Assembly (NCBI GenBank): GCA_018873225.1
Contig: JAEILZ010000004.1
Coordinates: 3,100,001-3,164,000, forward strand
Direction: 5' to 3'
From: [Phialemoniopsis] sp. UDSM-2020
Lineage: Eukaryota; Ascomycota; Sordariomycetes; Thyridiales; Thyridiaceae
DNA: 64,000 nt
The stretch's first letter is position 1. Each line of letters begins with the position of its first letter. This document shows, one piece after another, positions 1 to 10,168 of the stretch. The position numbers were made by a program, and so were the translations under genes. The notes beneath the pieces were generated by a model. The model saw only the letters and a program-made list of their open reading frames with translations. It was not told the origin of the DNA and did not search any database.

Positions 1-2216
1 ACGCCTGGGCCCACTGGAGCGAACATTTCAAGCTCTCGGGCTACGAGCTGTCCAACGAGCATCTCACCACAATGCTCAACTCCATGGCCTTTTGCGTCTC
101 TACCGACATCCTAGCCTTCCTTATCGCTCTCAACGACTTCATCACTGGTCCCGTCACCTTCCCTGCCTCGGACGACTATCTGCAGTCCATTGCGCTTGTA
201 GAAAGGGCCCAGCTAGCTCTGGAGAAGCCGATAAAGACGCTTTCAAAATACGTCCAGAAGTATGGCATTGCCAAGCAATTACATTCCGCTCGTACCCTCT
301 ACGAAGCCTCTCGAGGCGACCGCGAGACTGCGGACCATGAGAGACTGGAGCTTAGCACTGCTTCCACCGAGTCCAAGTCCAAGACCGAGTGCCTTCTCAT
401 CGACAACCTGGTCGCCAAGTCGAATCAGTACTTTGGCCCGGACGAATGGAACCTCATCAATGACTATGCCAAGGTCACGCGCGACCTGCGGGAAATCTGT
501 GTCATCTTTTCCCTGCCTCCGCTCCATGAAGAGCTGTTGAAGGAGTTCGAGAACTGGTCTCCGACTGATTCTCTCGTCAGTATGGCCAATTTCACTGAGA
601 GCATAGCGAGCTTTCCTTTCTGGAAGGAGTTGCCTGCAGGAACTACTTCTATTCCCGCTTTCGAGATCACCGATACCCACGATCCAAACTACCAGATTGC
701 CCAACTCATCAACTCTCGCCTAAGAAAGGCTGACGACCTTTCCGGATCTGGCGACCAAAAGACGGACCAAGATGTTAGGATCCAGCCGAGAGCAGCCGAC
801 GACATTCCCAGCCAATTTTCGCAAACGAGATGGGCGGCGGCCAAGGCAGTAGAGCAGTTCAAGAACAACAAGGCCAAGATCACCCGCGGTTCGACCTTCA
901 CCCTCAACGATCTCCGAGCCCTTTCCCAGCGAACCACATCCTTCGCCTCCATCCCTGCTGGGGCCACTGGCGGAGATCCCTTTAAGCACGTCTCGCCACT
1001 CGTCCCCAATGCGATACGACGCTTCTACCGCAAGAACCTCCGCCCCGTTGTCAATTGGTTCGCGGGCTCCCAAATGATGGGTTCCCTCGACAGCTTCAGC
1101 GCCGGCGCCTTCACGGGTGGCCTCGTGAACCTGTGGCCCAACACCAAGGCTGGCATTCTCTCCGACGGCTACTCGGTCGCCATGATTCACTTCCTCTTCG
1201 CCATTATGCTCAACCACTTGCGCCGCATGTTCGTCCCCTGGCTCGGCACCTACATGTACTACCACCCGCTCGAAGACCTGCGCCTCGCCATCTCCAACCC
1301 GGACGTCTACCTCAACCAGGCCCTCTCCATCGGCTACTTCCGGATCCTCTTATACCAGGCCCAAAAGTACGTCGTCGACCTGTTTGGCGGCTTCATGATC
1401 GGCTTCGTCGCCATGAACGCGGGCACCTGGCCCGAGGCCATGCTCGAGCCCTTCCGCCGCAACAACCCGCACCAGGTCGTCTGGGTCGAGCGCTCCATGC
1501 ACCTCGTAAAGGTCGGCTACCTGTTCTACGCCTTCATGGCCGCCTCGTACATCTTTGACCGCATCGGCAGCACGTCGGCCTTCCTCATCGCCGCGGCCAA
1601 GCTGCTCTTCGGCGGCGACGCCGAGCACATCGCCCTGGGCCGCCTCCTGCGCAAGCACCTCTTCGTCATGCCCACCCTCGGCTATCAGGTCTACTCGTAC
1701 ACAACGTCGTGCATCTGGCCCCTGCTCTGGGGCTCCGTCGTCTGCGCCGTCGTTGGCCAACCGGGCCTGCTCATGGCCGTCCTGGGCGTCAGCGGCACCA
1801 CCTACGCCATCCTGCGCTACCGCGCCCGCTTCTACATCGCCCTCGAGCTCAGCGGCCTCTTTGTCGTGAGCGGCTTTCTGCTCGTTTCGGCAATTTTACT
1901 TGCGGTCGAGTTCGTCAACGATCCTTTGGGTTTCCGGACGAGCACGAGCCGTGCGCGAAGAGTCGGGTCTGCGGCCAAGGGCCTCATGCCGATGGGTAAC
2001 AACACGCGCACCAACGTTCTGCGCGGGCAAAAGGCCGACGCGATCATGTTCCCTAGCTCGTGGGCCGAGGAGAGCCAGCAGGAGCCCGCGCCCGGCGCAC
2101 GCCAGGGCGTCGGCGAGATTGGCGGCGGTGGTGTGCCTGCGCCGGTAGAGGAGCAGTCGCGCGTTGAGGAGGTGCAGGACGTGTCGGAGGGGTTCGATCA
2201 TGCCAAGAAGGACTAG
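1..2216 (+). CDS. Polytopic membrane protein, unknown function (5' partial)
   Basis: The reading frame is open from base 3, so the true start lies outside the window; the first visible in-frame ATG at 72 is probably internal. About 737 residues are visible. The first half is soluble and charged. The second half holds roughly six hydrophobic segments, from about residue 375 of the part counted from the ATG at 72 (GYSVAMIHFLFAIML) to a long pair near residue 600 (FYIALELSGLFVVSGFLL). The last 80 or so residues are a hydrophilic Pro/Gly/Glu-rich tail. I do not recognise the family and assign no activity; it could be an organelle or plasma membrane protein. No intron is needed in the visible part. 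The gene converges on the amidase gene with about 220 bp between stops. It is real by length, codon character and hydrophobicity; function is unknown. Confidence 0.85.
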   Translation, partial: AWAHWSEHFKLSGYELSNEHLTTMLNSMAFCVSTDILAFLIALNDFITGPVTFPASDDYLQSIALVERAQLALEKPIKTLSKYVQKYGIAKQLHSARTLYEASRGDRETADHERLELSTASTESKSKTECLLIDNLVAKSNQYFGPDEWNLINDYAKVTRDLREICVIFSLPPLHEELLKEFENWSPTDSLVSMANFTESIASFPFWKELPAGTTSIPAFEITDTHDPNYQIAQLINSRLRKADDLSGSGDQKTDQDVRIQPRAADDIPSQFSQTRWAAAKAVEQFKNNKAKITRGSTFTLNDLRALSQRTTSFASIPAGATGGDPFKHVSPLVPNAIRRFYRKNLRPVVNWFAGSQMMGSLDSFSAGAFTGGLVNLWPNTKAGILSDGYSVAMIHFLFAIMLNHLRRMFVPWLGTYMYYHPLEDLRLAISNPDVYLNQALSIGYFRILLYQAQKYVVDLFGGFMIGFVAMNAGTWPEAMLEPFRRNNPHQVVWVERSMHLVKVGYLFYAFMAASYIFDRIGSTSAFLIAAAKLLFGGDAEHIALGRLLRKHLFVMPTLGYQVYSYTTSCIWPLLWGSVVCAVVGQPGLLMAVLGVSGTTYAILRYRARFYIALELSGLFVVSGFLLVSAILLAVEFVNDPLGFRTSTSRARRVGSAAKGLMPMGNNTRTNVLRGQKADAIMFPSSWAEESQQEPAPGARQGVGEIGGGGVPAPVEEQSRVEEVQDVSEGFDHAKKD

Positions 2217-2434
2217 AGGGTCTGCCCTCATGAATGGCTTTGGGGAGATGGCCATGTGAATTGGGGATGATGTTGATGGGACACGTGAGATTGGAAAATA
2301 AGGTGTTGATACATCACGACATACACGACTGCGTACATTTCTGAGCATATGCAAGTTTCCTGATTCTGTATATAGATGGACATGAATGATGACTTTGTTT
2401 TCTTTGTTTACTTGATTACTTTCGCATCCTTCCT

Positions 2435-4539
2435 TCATGCAAACACCATTTTGGCAGCTGACCTGCCATTCTTTCCAGAGGCAAGCACAATGACCATGGT
2501 CTTGTCAGGATCTGGGCATCCTCTCTCTTCATCTCTGCCTGTCCAGGGGCTGAGTGGACCAGTCTCGACTTCCCAATTACCCTTGGTCATCTTGACTCCC
2601 TCAATCTCGTCGCCGTCGACAAAAACACGCAGCGCAGAGATCTCATCCGCGGCAACACTCCCAAAGAGACGCACCTTCCTCCCGCCCTGCGCATCAGCAA
2701 CCTCGTCAACCAGTACTGTCAGTCCCGGTGGCTTAGCCCCGACTTCCACACCTCCGTCCCTACCCTCGACGACATCCGTCGCCAACACCGGCGTCCGTGG
2801 CGGCGCCCGCCGCAACGAACTCGCCTGCTCAAAGGCATACGCATACCGGAACAAGTTGCTGTCGTCGTACGCCGCCGACGCAAACGTCAGGTTCACGGGC
2901 ATCTTGCGATCGCTCATGACACCCATGGGCACGCTGACGGTCGGCACGCCGAACTGCCGGATCGCGCAGTTGCCGTTGGAGTAGAGCACGCCGTTGCGCC
3001 ACGCCTCGGCCGCCGAGGTTTCGCTGACGTCGGCGTCGGCGGGCGCGACGTCGGCGTTGCACGGCCAGACTAGCGCGTCGAGCCCCTTTGCGCTAAGCCA
3101 GTCTTCGTAGTCGGCCTTGCGCGTGGCTTCGAGATTGTGCAAGGCGGTGGCGAGGTTCGGGATGGAGTACGTGGGCGGGCGGTCGGGCGTGATGTGGGCT
3201 ACTACGTCTGTGTGCCGGACGAGCGGGTCCGCTGCGTCGTACCGGTCTGGCAGCGCGCCTGGGGGCTGGGGGAAGATAGTCGACGAGTCTACGGCCGCGA
3301 GGGTGGTCGCGACGCTGGCGTCGGCGTTGGCGGCAAGGAAGTCGTCCCAGGCGTAGGCCATGAGCTGGGCCATGTCGATCTCGTTGCGGTGAGGCGGTGC
3401 GCCCGAGGAGGATTGTTGCTCTCCCGGTAACGGACGCTCGAACTTGGTCACTAGCGGGAAGTCGACTTCTTCGACGGTAGCACCGAGATCTTCTAGGATT
3501 TTGCGGGCGCCTTCCCAGAGGTCGATGACAGATTGCCGCGTGTGCACCTCGCGCGCCGAGGGGTCCGAGTCGCGCTTGCCGATGTACATCTTCGGCACGC
3601 CGATCTTCTTGCCCCTGAGCGCATCTTTGTCCGCGAGTTCCGCATAGGAGGCTGGCCGCACGGTGTCGACGTCGGGGAGCTTGACGTACGGCTGCCCTCT
3701 CCAAAAGTCGCACGAGGTATCATCATCCCGCGCAACAATCACATCAAGTAGAGCGAACATATCACCCACCGTGCGCGTGTGCGGCACAACGACATCACAC
3801 GTCGGAAACAGCGGCCAGTTGCCCCTGATAGATATCACACCCCGCGACGGAGTGTACGCCACGAGCCCGTTATTCGACGCCGGCGACCTTCCGGAGGAGA
3901 TGGTCTCCTCGCCCATGCCGAACACGCCCATGCTGCTCGCCGTCGCGGTGGCGGACCCGTTGGACGAGCCCGACGCGAAAGCGGCCGTGAGGTAGTCGGC
4001 GTTGTACGGCGACTCGGCGCGCCCGTACACGCCGCGCTGCATGCCGCCCGCGGCCATGGGCGGCATGTTTGTCCGGCCCAGGACGACAGCGCCCGCGTCG
4101 CGGAGCTTGCGGACGGTGAAGGCGTCTTCGTTGGCGAGGAGGTTCTGAAAGGCTGGGGATCCGGCCGCGACGGTCATGCCTTTGAATTTGTATGAGTCCT
4201 TGATTGTGCAGGGGATGCCGTCGAGGGGGTTGAGCGGCGACGACGGGCCGGCAGCGGCGCGGCGGTCGTCGGAGGCCTGGGCTGTGTCAAAGGCATGCTC
4301 GTTGATCAGGGGCACGGCGTTGAGGAGGGTGGAGCGCCGGTCGTACTTGGCGATGCGGAGGAGGTGTTTGGCTGTCAGCTCGACTGAGTTGGTCTGGCCC
4401 GTGGAGAGGGCGGAGGAGAGGTCTGCGATCGTGGCTTCCACGATGGAGAGGGTCTGACATGTTAGCCTTAGGTCTTGATCAAGTGAAGCACGGAGGAAGA
4501 CCTAAGACATCTTACCTGCGGTGCTTCGAGAGAGCCCAT
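2435..4539 (-). CDS. Amidase signature family hydrolase
   Basis: Two exons: 4539-4516 (ATG GGC TCT..., eight codons) and 4453-2435, joined across a 62-nt intron with GTAAG donor and CAG acceptor; product 680 residues. The body is an amidase-signature (AS) fold. GIPCTIKD carries the catalytic Lys. ASGSSNGSA is the Gly/Ser loop with the cis-Ser. SSGRSPASNNG is where the nucleophilic Ser loop lies, followed by the fungal AS hallmark AYTPSRGVISIRGNWPL. AS enzymes hydrolyse carboxamides through a Ser-cisSer-Lys triad. No signal peptide is seen, so a cytosolic site is likely. The C-terminal 120 residues extend beyond the usual AS core. It is divergent to the MFS gene and shares its promoter, so co-expression is plausible. 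The substrate is not predictable. The downstream GTG at 4441 is not needed as a start because the upstream exon supplies an ATG. Confidence 0.93.
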
Positions 4540-5019
4540 GGTTCAATGCTGTGGGTTGCTCGTGGTGATGGCATCAGGGGTGAGGTGAAGCTCGAGCAAA
4601 TCTCGTGGGGCAAACGCTGGTGAGTTATACACTTCATGATATCTCAATCTACTGCCCTGATTGTTCATATACACTTTTACAGCTGTTGAATTTATCTATC
4701 TCGTGTAATTGAGCTGGATGCAGCATTGTCGCCAAGGCGAGGCCGAAGCAGTGCCCCTTTAGCAGCTGCTAATTGTTCAACAATCAAGCGCTTATCATTG
4801 GGTCCTTGTCGAGGACAACCGCTTCTTATCAGCTCTTCCCCTGACAAGACTGTTGATTTTCTTACTATTGGTCAACTCGGGTCTTGAAAGAAGAAGATCA
4901 ACGCGGTGAGCTCGAGATATCTATATGAGGCCCAGAATGCCGCTGCACCCAACTTCCCCAGTTCCAACTGCCGCTCCATCCAGACATCGTTCCCCAAGCA
5001 AATTCTTACCATCACCACC
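4540..5019. promoter_or_regulatory. Bidirectional amidase/MFS promoter with palindrome and GATA sites
   Basis: This 480-bp gap separates the divergent amidase and MFS starts. It holds a perfect 14-bp palindrome TTAGCAGCTGCTAA at 4759-4772 and, directly after it, an inverted repeat ATTGTT-C-AACAAT (4772-4784). Two GATA-factor core sites in CTTATC orientation follow at 4791-4796 and 4825-4830. The palindrome with its flank recurs upstream of the Zn2Cys6 gene at 8417-8434. GATAAG pairs are the known target of AreA/NIT2-type nitrogen regulators; that they act here is inference. Confidence 0.5.
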
Positions 5020-6672
5020 ATGGCACAGAGTGCTGACCCAGACCACATCCCCGGTACCGTGTACCTGGTCGACATCGACGGTCATGAGACTTCGGCCTTG
5101 CACGATGCCTCCCACAAAGATATCGTGTTGATCCCGCGCCCCAGTGCCGACCCCAATGACCCGCTCAACTGGACGTATCGCCGAAAGCTCCTCGCCGTGA
5201 GCATGGCCTACCTCTACGTCTTCGGCACTGGAATTGCTACTTCCCTCCAGTATTCGGTCCTGGCGGACATCACCGCCGACACGGGTATCAGCACTGCCAA
5301 CTTGGTTCAGGGCACCGGAGTCATGTTCCTCTTCTTCGGCTGGGCCTGTCTGATCTGGCAGCCTATCGCCCTGACATACGGCCGCCGGGGAGTCTATCTA
5401 ATTACCATGTTCCTTACGATTCCGATGATGGTCTGGACAGCCTACTCCTCGTCTGCGGGCGAGTGGTTCGCCCACCGCGTCCTAATCGGTATCATCGTGT
5501 CCCCTATCGAGTCCCTTTGCGAAGTCACCGTCTTTGACCTCTTCTTCGCTCACAACCGCGGCACGTACATGGGTTTCTACGTGTTCATCCTGTTCGGCTC
5601 CAACTTCCTGGCCCCGCTCGTTGCGGGTTGGTTCAACGATGCATACGGGTGGCGGTGGACAATGCACTTTGGCGCTATTGTCTGCGCTGTGTGTTTTGTG
5701 GTGATATTCTTCTTTATGGAAGAGACGATTTACTTCCGTGGGGATATCATTGAGGGCGAGTCGGAGCAAACCGATGCGTCGCAGGCTCACAGCTTGAGGG
5801 AGGGCAAGGGCTTTCTAAACTCGGAGACCAAGCCGTCCCCGGCATCAACTGCGCCTGCAACGGGACATTCAACGGCTCCTGCACCTCGAAACAACCACGC
5901 TGGCTGGGGAAAGTACACTCTCTTCAAGGCGCTCCCCGGCCGTCCGACCAACCTCGATATGCTGCGGATGGCATACCGTCCTGTCATCATGATCTTTCAT
6001 TTTCCAACAGTCGCATGGGCGGGCTTCCTTTACGGGATCAACTTGGCATGGTACAACGTCCTAAACGGAACTGCGAGCCCTGTCTTGACAGGTGCCCCTT
6101 ATAACTGGTCAGCCGCCCTCGTCGGCTGCGTCTACGCGGGACCAATCATCGGAGCCGGCGTCGCCTCCCTATGGTCCGGCAACGCAGCAGATTGGATCGC
6201 ACTGCAGCTCGCGCGACGCAATAACGGCATCCGCGAAGCCGAGCACCGCCTCTGGGTGCTGTCGGTGTCCGGTATTGTCTCCGCAGCCGGACTCATCATC
6301 TGGGGCGTAGGCGCCTACCACAATGTCCATTGGGTTGGCCTGGTCTTTGGCCTTGGAATGTTGACCTTTGGCTGCGTCACCGGCGGCTCAATCGCCGTCA
6401 GCTACAACGTCGACTGCTTCAAGGAACTGGCTGGCGAGACCACAGTTTCTATCATGCTCATCCGGAATACGATCGGGTTCGGCTTCAGCTATGCCATTAC
6501 GCCTTGGTGGACCACGCAGGGGCTGCAGAATTGCTTCATCACGGCAGCTATGATATCCATCGCCTGTACTTTCACCTTCTTGATCATGATTGTTTATGGG
6601 AAGCGCATCAGGAAGTGGTCGATTCCTGCGTACCACAGGTACATGGCCTCGGCTGCGGTAGCTCATGAGTGA
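5020..6672 (+). CDS. MFS transporter, fungal DHA1-like
   Basis: Single exon, 550 residues from the ATG at 5020 (context CACCATGG). The frame extends upstream without an ATG, so this start is preferred. The N-terminus is soluble and contains DPNDPLNWTYRRKL, the pre-TM1 signature of fungal drug:H+ antiporter-type major facilitator proteins. About 12 hydrophobic segments follow, split by a long hydrophilic loop at about residues 240-310 (Ser/Thr/Glu-rich, then PGRPTNLDMLRMAYRP). The loop between TM2 and TM3 reads YGRRGVYL, resembling the MFS G-x-x-x-D-R/K-x-G-R-R motif with changes. A plasma-membrane proton-coupled small-molecule transporter is likely. It is divergently transcribed from the amidase, so it may import the amidase substrate or export a product; direction and substrate are inference. 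The 3' end converges on the Zn2Cys6 gene about 160 bp away. Confidence 0.93.
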   Translation: MAQSADPDHIPGTVYLVDIDGHETSALHDASHKDIVLIPRPSADPNDPLNWTYRRKLLAVSMAYLYVFGTGIATSLQYSVLADITADTGISTANLVQGTGVMFLFFGWACLIWQPIALTYGRRGVYLITMFLTIPMMVWTAYSSSAGEWFAHRVLIGIIVSPIESLCEVTVFDLFFAHNRGTYMGFYVFILFGSNFLAPLVAGWFNDAYGWRWTMHFGAIVCAVCFVVIFFFMEETIYFRGDIIEGESEQTDASQAHSLREGKGFLNSETKPSPASTAPATGHSTAPAPRNNHAGWGKYTLFKALPGRPTNLDMLRMAYRPVIMIFHFPTVAWAGFLYGINLAWYNVLNGTASPVLTGAPYNWSAALVGCVYAGPIIGAGVASLWSGNAADWIALQLARRNNGIREAEHRLWVLSVSGIVSAAGLIIWGVGAYHNVHWVGLVFGLGMLTFGCVTGGSIAVSYNVDCFKELAGETTVSIMLIRNTIGFGFSYAITPWWTTQGLQNCFITAAMISIACTFTFLIMIVYGKRIRKWSIPAYHRYMASAAVAHE

Positions 6673-6830
6673 AATCTGTTTCGACGAAGACGTGTGGGGT
6701 TTTTGCTGGAGCGAGGCCTTGGCTTACTTGGATTTTTTAAGATGTTTTATTTGGTTTGATTGACCGGCTGTTCTGTAGTCTATACATGAAGCAATTGCAA
6801 TTGCTAATTTACTATCATTCGCATGTAGTT

Positions 6831-8312
6831 CTACAAAGTCGCTTCTGCCAGCCGTAGCAATCTTTCTCCAGCTTCTGCTGCTGAAGGGATATCATGCTGC
6901 AAGGTACTGACCAAGTCCCCAAGGAACATGATTAGCCGCTTCGCTTCAGATCTGTACTGGCCATTCTCATAGCGGGACGCGTTGCAAAGCATGTGACCAA
7001 CACCCAGGATCTGGTGAACAATTTGACTGCTCGCAATCCTGAACATGATGAGCGGTACCATAGCTACCTCCTTGAGGAAGCCCTCAGCAACACTCATCAC
7101 CTCGCTAGCCGGAGCTTGGCAGTACAACAGCGCCATGATATTCACCAGCGTCTCTGTGCAAATAATCTCGACCGCCATGTACTTGCACCGATTACTCTGA
7201 AAAGCACTATCCGGGTCCGCCAGCAGTATCCGCGGCTTGGCCGCCTTGAGCCGGTGCAAGCTGTCAAGAAGCGTTGTCGGCGACGGCCGGTCAAACAGCC
7301 CCGCCAGCACCGGCTTGCGGTTCTTGCAACCCCTCAGACTAAACATGGCGTACTCGAGCAGGCGGAACAGGTCCGTGATGTAGTCCCAGCCGGCGGTCCA
7401 CGCCTGCGTCTCGGGCTCCATGGCCGGCGTGATGCGCGGGTAGAGCACCATGACCTGGGACTCGGGCATGCGGACGACGTGGCCGAGCACGCAGGCCGAG
7501 TGGATCTCGAGGCGGTACACGCACCAGAAGAGCCGCCGCCTGTCATCAACGTCCGAGAGCGATATGTCGGACGGCCAGCGGCTTTCGTCGTGGAAGCCGT
7601 GCTGCGCGACCAGGGCGTGGTAGAGCCCGAGGTAGCGGTGGAGGTCGCTGTGGTTGCCGTGGCGCAGGGCGTACACGGCTAGTAAGCCGAAGGAGCGCAG
7701 GTAGTCTAGGTCCTGCGACTGGGCGATGCGCATGGGTATCTTGGAGACTGCTTCGAGGAAGTAGAAGTCGCTGTCGTGTATGGGTGGGCCATCGAGAAGA
7801 GTGCTGTCGAAGACGGCTTTCAATGAGGCTGTCTGCGAGCTTACGGCGCACAGGGCCATCAATAGCATGTAGGACGGTTCCTCTGGCCCGGGGATGCCGT
7901 CTTCCCATCGGGTCAACAGGTCTTTCTCTGGAAGGAACGGGAAGCTGACAATAGGTCAGCACGTGTAACACAAGTGGAAGGCGAGGATGTGGTGATCGTA
8001 CTAGCACTGGTACATGGTATCACAGTAGATCCGTGTGAGTCGTTGTACAGCGTCGAGAGATCTATAGCTCGAATCTGAGACAATTTTAATTGGCCTTTCG
8101 AGATTCCGGCCGTCCAACTTTGTGGGTTTCCGGCCTCTTTTCCGTATGGGTCGGTTCATCGAGCATTCAACCCCATAGTCGGTGCATGTCAGACAGCCGA
8201 CCTGGGTCTCAACTGAGGAACTGCTTGCTCGACGGCACTTGAGACCCCTGCCATGGCAAAAGTCGCAGGCTCTCGAGATGCGCTGCCTTTGTCGCTTCGA
8301 TTGTCTTTCCAT
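6831..8312 (-). CDS. Zn2Cys6 transcription factor with fungal_trans middle region
   Basis: Two exons: 8312-8008 and 7944-6831, with a 63-nt intron; 472 residues. The donor (CA then GTGCTA) is weak but is the one I prefer because it joins the frames into DTMYHFPFLPEKDLL. A second possible donor two codons earlier would shorten the junction. Residues 15-50 form the binuclear cluster, CDFCHGRGLKC then CLTCTDYGVEC (C-x2-C-x6-C twice), followed by a basic stretch RPIRKRGRKPTK. The middle region has RRLFWCVYRLEIHSACVLG, typical of the fungal_trans domain. It is a nuclear DNA-binding regulator by family. Position between the MFS and SDR genes, and a shared palindromic motif in both flanking promoters, suggest it controls this local cluster. 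It is shorter than many family members but looks intact. Confidence 0.9.
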
Positions 8313-9099
8313 CGCTTGAGAGTGCCTGGTTCAACGCTCATGGGCAAAGAGTGATCGATGAAAGAGAAAAGGAATTACCAGTTGCAGATGCAATCAAGAG
8401 TTGATAAAAGACGGTATTTAGCAGCTGTTAATTGCTGTTAATTGATAAGGCTTTTTGAACTAGTGTCGAATGTTCTTATCTGGGGCTATTAGTGGTCTCT
8501 TGGCCTCTCACACGTAGGAGCGTGCGATAAGAGCTTTTGCTTGTTACATAATGCCGAGGCCAACCTACCTTAACTCGACCATGTTAAACAATCACGGAGC
8601 AGTACACGCAAGAACTGCCATACTTTCTAGATATCGTCCTACGCGTTGAGCTTTTACCTCCCATTCTGTAACATCTTGCTAATAACCGCTTTGATGTCAT
8701 ATCACAAGCCAGCAACCACCAGCATTCATGGATAACTGTGACCAGACAAGCATAGTGTCCCATAATGTCATTACTTTTTAGTTTTCCATTCGACGAATAT
8801 TTAAAGGAAAGAAGAACAATGATACTTGCAAGCTCAGATCGAGTTTCTTCTGTCTTGTGTGCTTGTTTTCGTCCTGCACATGCATTTCCCGCGAAGACGG
8901 GGAAATCTCCACATTTGGTTCGGAAGCTTGCCCGCTTGGTTCCCGGCTTTACCCCGCCTCGGCATATTCTCGCTCCGTCACCGGAAGTAATCCGCGACGG
9001 TAGTGATCCGTCATGTAAAAAGCCTACTGGGACCCTAGCACTTCACATATCGCGAACTATAAGATTCTTGTCATCCAGGAATTTCACACATCGACAAAT
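8313..9099. promoter_or_regulatory. Divergent Zn2Cys6/SDR promoter region
   Basis: This region separates the regulator and SDR starts. At 8417-8434 it holds TTTAGCAGCTGTTAATTG, one base different from the motif in the amidase/MFS promoter. GCTGTTAATTG is repeated directly at 8424 and 8434. GATAAG cores lie at 8444-8449, 8475-8480 (reverse) and 8526-8531. A CGG-N7-CCG inverted pair at 8982-8994 fits the spacing style of Zn2Cys6 dimer sites. No coding sequence is convincing here. Confidence 0.45.
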
Positions 9100-10056
9100 A
9101 TGATGAAGGTCGCGCTCGTCACGGCGTCCTCGGCAGGCCTCGGTGCCGCCATCGCCCAAAGTCTAGCACCGGAGATGAGGGTGGTCATCAACTACGCCTC
9201 TAGCGCGGACCGAGCCGAGGATACGAGAGCAGAGATGGAAGCAATTGCAGAGACCGGCAGCAAATTTGGTACTAGCCCCGACAATATGCCTCGTTTCGGC
9301 ATCATCAAGGCAGATCTGGGCAAGCGAAGTGACATCGAAAGGCTGGTCAACGAGACCGTTGGCATGATGGGGAGGCTGGATGTCGTCGTGTCAAATGGCG
9401 GATGGACAAAGATCAGAGATTTCCGTGACCTCGATCAAAACGTTGACGAGGAGGACTGGGATCGGTGTTTCGACATCAACGTCAAAAGCCATCTGCACCT
9501 GTTGCACACTGCAAGAAAGCATCTTGACGAGACAAAAGGCTCGTTCGTGACGATCGCAAGTACTGCGGGTGTCAAGCCAAGTGGAAGTTCCATTGTGAGT
9601 AGCTCTAGGAATTGCACATACCATTCTGCCTACCTACTAATCCACCTGACAGCCATATGCGGTCACCAAAGCAGCGCAGATTCACATGGTCAAGTGTCTA
9701 GCTCAGGCAGTTGGACCCAACATCCGCGTTAACTCTGTGTCGCCTGGCTTGATGCTGACGGTAAGATAAAGGGAACAGAGCGAGACCGACAAGAACAAGA
9801 GCCTTGCTAACAGGCACGACAGGACTGGGGTAAGAAGTTCCCCCAAGAGCGTTTGGATGCATTGGAAAAGTCCAACCCTTTGCAATCGTTTGCAACTGTA
9901 GAGGTAAGTCTGACGAGGCGGACAAACTTCACTATACAAGACAAAACCTAACATTGTATACGTGTGCAGGATGTTGCCCAAGCTGTCAAGATGTTGGCCT
10001 TCAATAATTCTATGACGGGCCATAATATAGTTGTGGACGCTGGCTTTTGTGCATGA
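9100..10056 (+). CDS. Short-chain dehydrogenase/reductase
   Basis: Four exons: 9100-9594, 9653-9760, 9823-9903 and 9970-10056, all joined in phase 0; 256 residues. The classical SDR Rossmann motif is present as TASSAGLGAAIA near residue 7, with Thr-Gly replaced by Thr-Ala as in some fungal members. Next come the D-L adenine-site motif (KADLGKR), a VSNGG strand in place of the usual NNAG, the DINVKS Asn, the catalytic Ser in TIASTAG, and Tyr-x3-Lys as YAVTKAA. The C-terminal motif is NIRVNSVSPGLMLT. The motifs predict an NAD(P)(H)-dependent oxidoreductase, soluble. Acceptor choice for exon 3 is ambiguous: CAG at 9813 would add three residues. It is divergent from the Zn2Cys6 gene and probably belongs to the amidase cluster; the substrate is unknown. 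Confidence 0.92.
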
Positions 10057-10168
10057 ATGCTTTGGCTATTACATATAAGGCTGTCAGATAGTGTGCTGAC
10101 TGGACTATCTCGCGACGCTACAACGCCATTCTCCATGTATACAGCTCCTTGGTATCTGGTCCATAACT

